Source: Bacillota bacterium (GTDB taxonomy: Bacteria > Bacillota > Clostridia > Christensenellales > Aristaeellaceae). From it: a DNA stretch of 8,087 nucleotides. Positions 6,275 through 8,087 of this stretch are shown here, one piece after another (the first letter of the stretch is position 1; each line of letters starts with the position of its first letter). The translations under genes were made by a program, and so were the position numbers. The stretch is from contig JAEWTC010000090.1 of assembly GCA_023459675.1 (NCBI GenBank), positions 1-8,087 on the forward strand. The letters are read 5' to 3'. Under the pieces are notes generated by a model. The model did not search any database. It was not told where the DNA came from and was given only the letters and a program-made list of their open reading frames with translations.

Positions 6275-7615
6275 TCAGTCGGACATTGCCGCCATCAGAT
6301 CCCATATCGTATTGAAATCAACGGGCGTAAAGTAGGCGTTCCCGTAGTACGTAATCCATCCGCCGGGAACGTCGGTTGTTTCGCCGAGGTGTTGAATCAG
6401 AAAACCCGTTTTCGCGTCGTACAGCGCGGCTGTCGTTGCCGCGTTATAGAGGGTAACGCTGTCGGTGGCCTTATAAACCTCGTCCCAATTGGTGCTGACC
6501 AGCAGGATGTAATCCGTATCCTCCATGCCGCCGGGGATTTTAGCCGCCGGCAAAGCGCTCTCCAGCATCGGCATGAAAATGGTTTTATGATCTGAATCTC
6601 CCTTTCGGTACTCCCAAACGGCCAGGACTGTGCCCGCCGGATCATAGGCTTTAGCGGCCTGTTCGTCGGAAAACGCAGGCAGAAGACCGGCAACGCTGCA
6701 GCCGGAGCCGGGCGCGAAGCCATAGATGAGCATCCACCGCGCCTTTTTGCCTGTTTCCTGATAATAGGGGCTGACGATGGGATCGATCGTTTCCGAAATG
6801 AATTTCGAGGCGGCCAGCGCCTGCGATAACGGTTCGGCGTTTGCCTCCAGATAACGTTCCGCCAGACCATAACCCGTGCTATCAGCGTTGAAAATGCCGC
6901 ATTGATACAATTCGGGCAGCAGGCGCACAAAGCTGGCGGCCGAGGAAAGAACGGCCGTTTCCAACTGAGGCCAATCGTGGATTTTGTTCGAGTTATTCAA
7001 AAGCATAAGCCTGCGGATTGCGTCTGCGTCATAAATATGGTAAGCCGCGCCGGGAATCCCAAGCGATTGCAGATAGCTTTCGACGTAACCGCTGTCAATC
7101 TGGTCCGGCACGCTTGTGTCGCCGATCAGAAAAACGCTTTGCGCCTGCAGGTTTGTGCGGAGAAAGGTCAGAGACAATTCCGTTTTGAAGGCCAGCAAAA
7201 CCAGCGTATTCTGATCGACCAGGTTGTAGCTGTCCCATTTCAGGGCCAGATGTTCGGCTGCCGCGGCGAAATCAGCGGAGTATTCGTTGTTGATCTGCAA
7301 GGAAAGCGCGCCGAGACAGTTCTCTTCGTCCGTATTCAGCCCGGCGGCGAGCGCTTCGGTTTGAGCCGTATCCAGCTTGAGGATAACTGCCTTGACGGGG
7401 GACATGTACGCGACGTCCGCAAGCCGGTTTGCCCAATCGGCCTGCCGTTGATCGCCGAAAGCGCTCGCGGCGGCGTCTGCCGCCATCTGTGCCGTCAATT
7501 CGACGGCACTCCGAAGAATAGATCCCGCGTACTCGCTTTCGGGGATTTCGGCCGCCGCGTGGATCCCGGAGAAGAATAAAACCACCGTGAGGATGATGAT
7601 CAGTGCGCGTTTCAT
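6275..7615 (-). CDS. Secreted protein of unknown function
   Basis: I do not recognise a family. The protein has 446 residues from ATG 7615, chosen because GAAGGG (7622-7627) lies 6 nt upstream; an in-frame TTG ten codons earlier has no such signal. Residues 1 to about 20-22 form a signal peptide (MKR, then an Ile/Val/Leu/Phe core, then GIHAAA) with no lipobox cysteine. The rest is soluble-looking and Ala-rich, with cysteines only at 100, 239 and 306, and a C-terminus rich in aromatic residues (ITYYGNAYFTPVDFNTIWDL, 421-440). Tandem domains or repeats are not obvious. It is transcribed divergently from xylA and convergently with the sugar regulator, which suggests co-regulation with xylose use. 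A carbohydrate-related extracellular role is possible but unsupported by any motif. Confidence 0.75.
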   Translation of the reverse strand: MKRALIIILTVVLFFSGIHAAAEIPESEYAGSILRSAVELTAQMAADAAASAFGDQRQADWANRLADVAYMSPVKAVILKLDTAQTEALAAGLNTDEENCLGALSLQINNEYSADFAAAAEHLALKWDSYNLVDQNTLVLLAFKTELSLTFLRTNLQAQSVFLIGDTSVPDQIDSGYVESYLQSLGIPGAAYHIYDADAIRRLMLLNNSNKIHDWPQLETAVLSSAASFVRLLPELYQCGIFNADSTGYGLAERYLEANAEPLSQALAASKFISETIDPIVSPYYQETGKKARWMLIYGFAPGSGCSVAGLLPAFSDEQAAKAYDPAGTVLAVWEYRKGDSDHKTIFMPMLESALPAAKIPGGMEDTDYILLVSTNWDEVYKATDSVTLYNAATTAALYDAKTGFLIQHLGETTDVPGGWITYYGNAYFTPVDFNTIWDLMAAMSD

Positions 7616-7648
7616 GGCTAACCCTTCTTGTCTTATGATTTCCAACGA

Positions 7649-7664
7649 TTGTCAGCGCTTAAGA
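7649..7664. promoter_or_regulatory. LacI/CcpA-type operator-like site in the leader of the secreted-protein gene
   Basis: On the minus strand this reads TCTTAAGCGCTGACAA, with central AAGCGCT. It fits the cre consensus WTGNAANCGNWNNCAW except at two positions of the left half. It shares the GCGCTTA core with the site at 5055-5070. It lies about 100 nt downstream of the predicted start site, where a bound protein could act as a roadblock. Confidence 0.35.
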
Positions 7665-7760
7665 CCTTAATGTTGCGAAAGGAGCGTCACGCGTATATTT
7701 CTTTTCGGGGTCGGACCCTTTCCGTGCTGCGCATGAATCAACGCAAATGACGTTACTCAC

Positions 7761-7789
7761 AATATAATGGAAACGCCCAAAAGTATCAA
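7761..7789 (-). promoter_or_regulatory. Promoter of the secreted-protein gene
   Basis: On the minus strand TTGATA (7789-7784) and TATATT (7766-7761) are separated by 17 bp. Transcription should begin near 7754, giving a leader of about 140 nt. Confidence 0.7.
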
Positions 7790-7792
7790 TCC

Positions 7793-7820
7793 ATATTTTC
7801 GGATTTCCGATCGAAAATAT
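7793..7820. repeat. 28-bp dyad between the divergent promoters of the secreted-protein gene and xylA
   Basis: ATATTTTCG (7793-7801) is perfectly inverted as CGAAAATAT (7812-7820) across a 10-bp spacer. The dyad fits between the -35 boxes of the two divergent promoters (7789 and 7833), centred about 62 bp upstream of the predicted xylA start site. That position suits an activator or a shared operator. It does not match the ROK-type XylR operator pattern known to me. Confidence 0.5.
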
Positions 7821-7832
7821 CGGATTCTATCG

Positions 7833-7862
7833 TTGACAAACGTTGATCGGTTGCTGTAAAAT
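7833..7862 (+). promoter_or_regulatory. Promoter of xylA
   Basis: TTGACA (7833-7838) and TAAAAT (7857-7862) are separated by 18 bp, with a TG just before the -10 box. The start site should be near 7869, giving a leader of about 70 nt. CGTTGA occurs twice, at 7831 and 7841, exactly 10 bp apart across and after the -35 box, and AACGTT (7839-7844) overlaps this, so an operator may lie inside the promoter. Confidence 0.75.
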
Positions 7863-7871
7863 ACTAGTGAG

Positions 7872-7885
7872 TGTGCTCGTGCACA
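7872..7885 (+). promoter_or_regulatory. Small hairpin at the 5' end of the xylA transcript
   Basis: TGTGC (7872-7876) pairs with GCACA (7881-7885) around a TCGT loop, starting within a few bases of the predicted transcription start. Such 5' hairpins can slow mRNA decay. It is short, so it could be chance. Confidence 0.3.
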
Positions 7886-7941
7886 ATGGCAGAAAGTTAC
7901 CATAAATTACATTATGAACCGGTAAGAGAGGCGGAAATCAC

Positions 7942-8087
7942 ATGGCAGAAATTTTCAAGAAGCTCCCCAAAGTGCAATTCGAGGGGGCGGATTCCAAAAA
8001 CCCCCTGTCCTTTAAGTTTTATGACCCCAACCGACTGATTCTCGGCAAAAAAATGAGCGAGCATCTTCCCTTTGCGCTGGCCTGGTG
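7942..8087 (+). CDS. xylA: Xylose isomerase, N-terminal part (runs off the window)
   Basis: The first 48 codons are present. The peptide KVQFEGADSKNPLSFKFYDP (10-29) followed by GKKMSEHLPFALAW (35-48) matches the N-terminus of class II xylose isomerases, which typically read K-x-x-Y/F-E-G-x-D-S-x-N-P-L-x-F-K-x-Y-x-P and then G-K-x-M-x-E-H-L-x-F-A. The enzyme interconverts D-xylose and D-xylulose in the cytoplasm with divalent metal ions; family length is about 440 residues, and the catalytic His and metal ligands lie beyond the window. The ATG at 7942 follows GAGAGG (7926-7931) at 10 nt. It is divergent from the secreted-protein gene. A xylulokinase or further pentose genes may follow but cannot be seen. 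Confidence 0.9.
   Translation, partial: MAEIFKKLPKVQFEGADSKNPLSFKFYDPNRLILGKKMSEHLPFALAW

Noticed and set aside
7887..8039. Possible upstream reading frame starting at ATG 7887 and overlapping xylA out of frame; the first ten bases ATGGCAGAAA recur at the xylA start (7942)
   Set aside because: There is no ribosome binding site before 7887 and the peptide has no family resemblance. The repeat is only 10 bp and probably coincidental, although a decoy start cannot be excluded.

Overview
The window is GC-rich (roughly 55-60 % by eye), with strong AAGGAGG-type ribosome binding sites and sigma-70/sigma-A promoters close to consensus. Protein style (short Lys-Lys Ala/Leu/Val signal peptides, a DUF805 domain, a LacI-type regulator of the VSRGTVDRVLN subgroup) suggests a Bacillota/Clostridia-type bacterium, perhaps an uncultured gut or environmental lineage. 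That assignment is an inference from style, not proof. The content is mainly a pentose/monosaccharide uptake and utilisation locus.

Layout. Positions 1-134 hold the 3' end of a GT2 family membrane-associated glycosyltransferase on the + strand. A gene-free stretch (135-552) follows with two hairpin terminators: a perfect 34-bp palindrome (325-358) and a minus-strand terminator (391-427). Positions 553-4793 form a minus-strand operon in the transcription order chvE-like binding protein, mmsA-like double ATPase, mmsB-like permease. An intercistronic stem-loop lies after the binding-protein gene, and the ATPase and permease genes overlap by 4 bp. The permease carries an extra C-terminal DUF805 membrane domain, which is the most unusual feature here. 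A divergent LacI-family regulator (5252-6271, +) shares a control region with the operon; both sides have TTGACA promoters with 17-bp spacers. Next comes an unrecognised secreted protein of 446 residues (6275-7615, -), convergent with the regulator and only 3 bp from it. The window ends in the first 48 codons of xylose isomerase (xylA, from 7942, +), transcribed divergently from the unknown gene. A 28-bp dyad lies between their two promoters.

How it fits together. The ChvE/MmsA/MmsB transporter belongs to the family that imports xylose, arabinose, glucose and related sugars. The LacI-type regulator with a periplasmic-binding-protein-like sensor domain is placed to control it, and XylA would isomerise imported xylose to xylulose. 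The substrate is therefore most likely xylose, or a set of monosaccharides including it. The secreted unknown protein is tied to xylA by their shared promoter region, but its function cannot be read from sequence.

Points worth following up are the permease-DUF805 fusion, the binding protein's lack of a lipobox cysteine, the unknown secreted protein, and the inverted repeats and CG-centred operator-like sites in the two divergent control regions. I see no CRISPR array, tRNA, rRNA, insertion sequence or phage gene.
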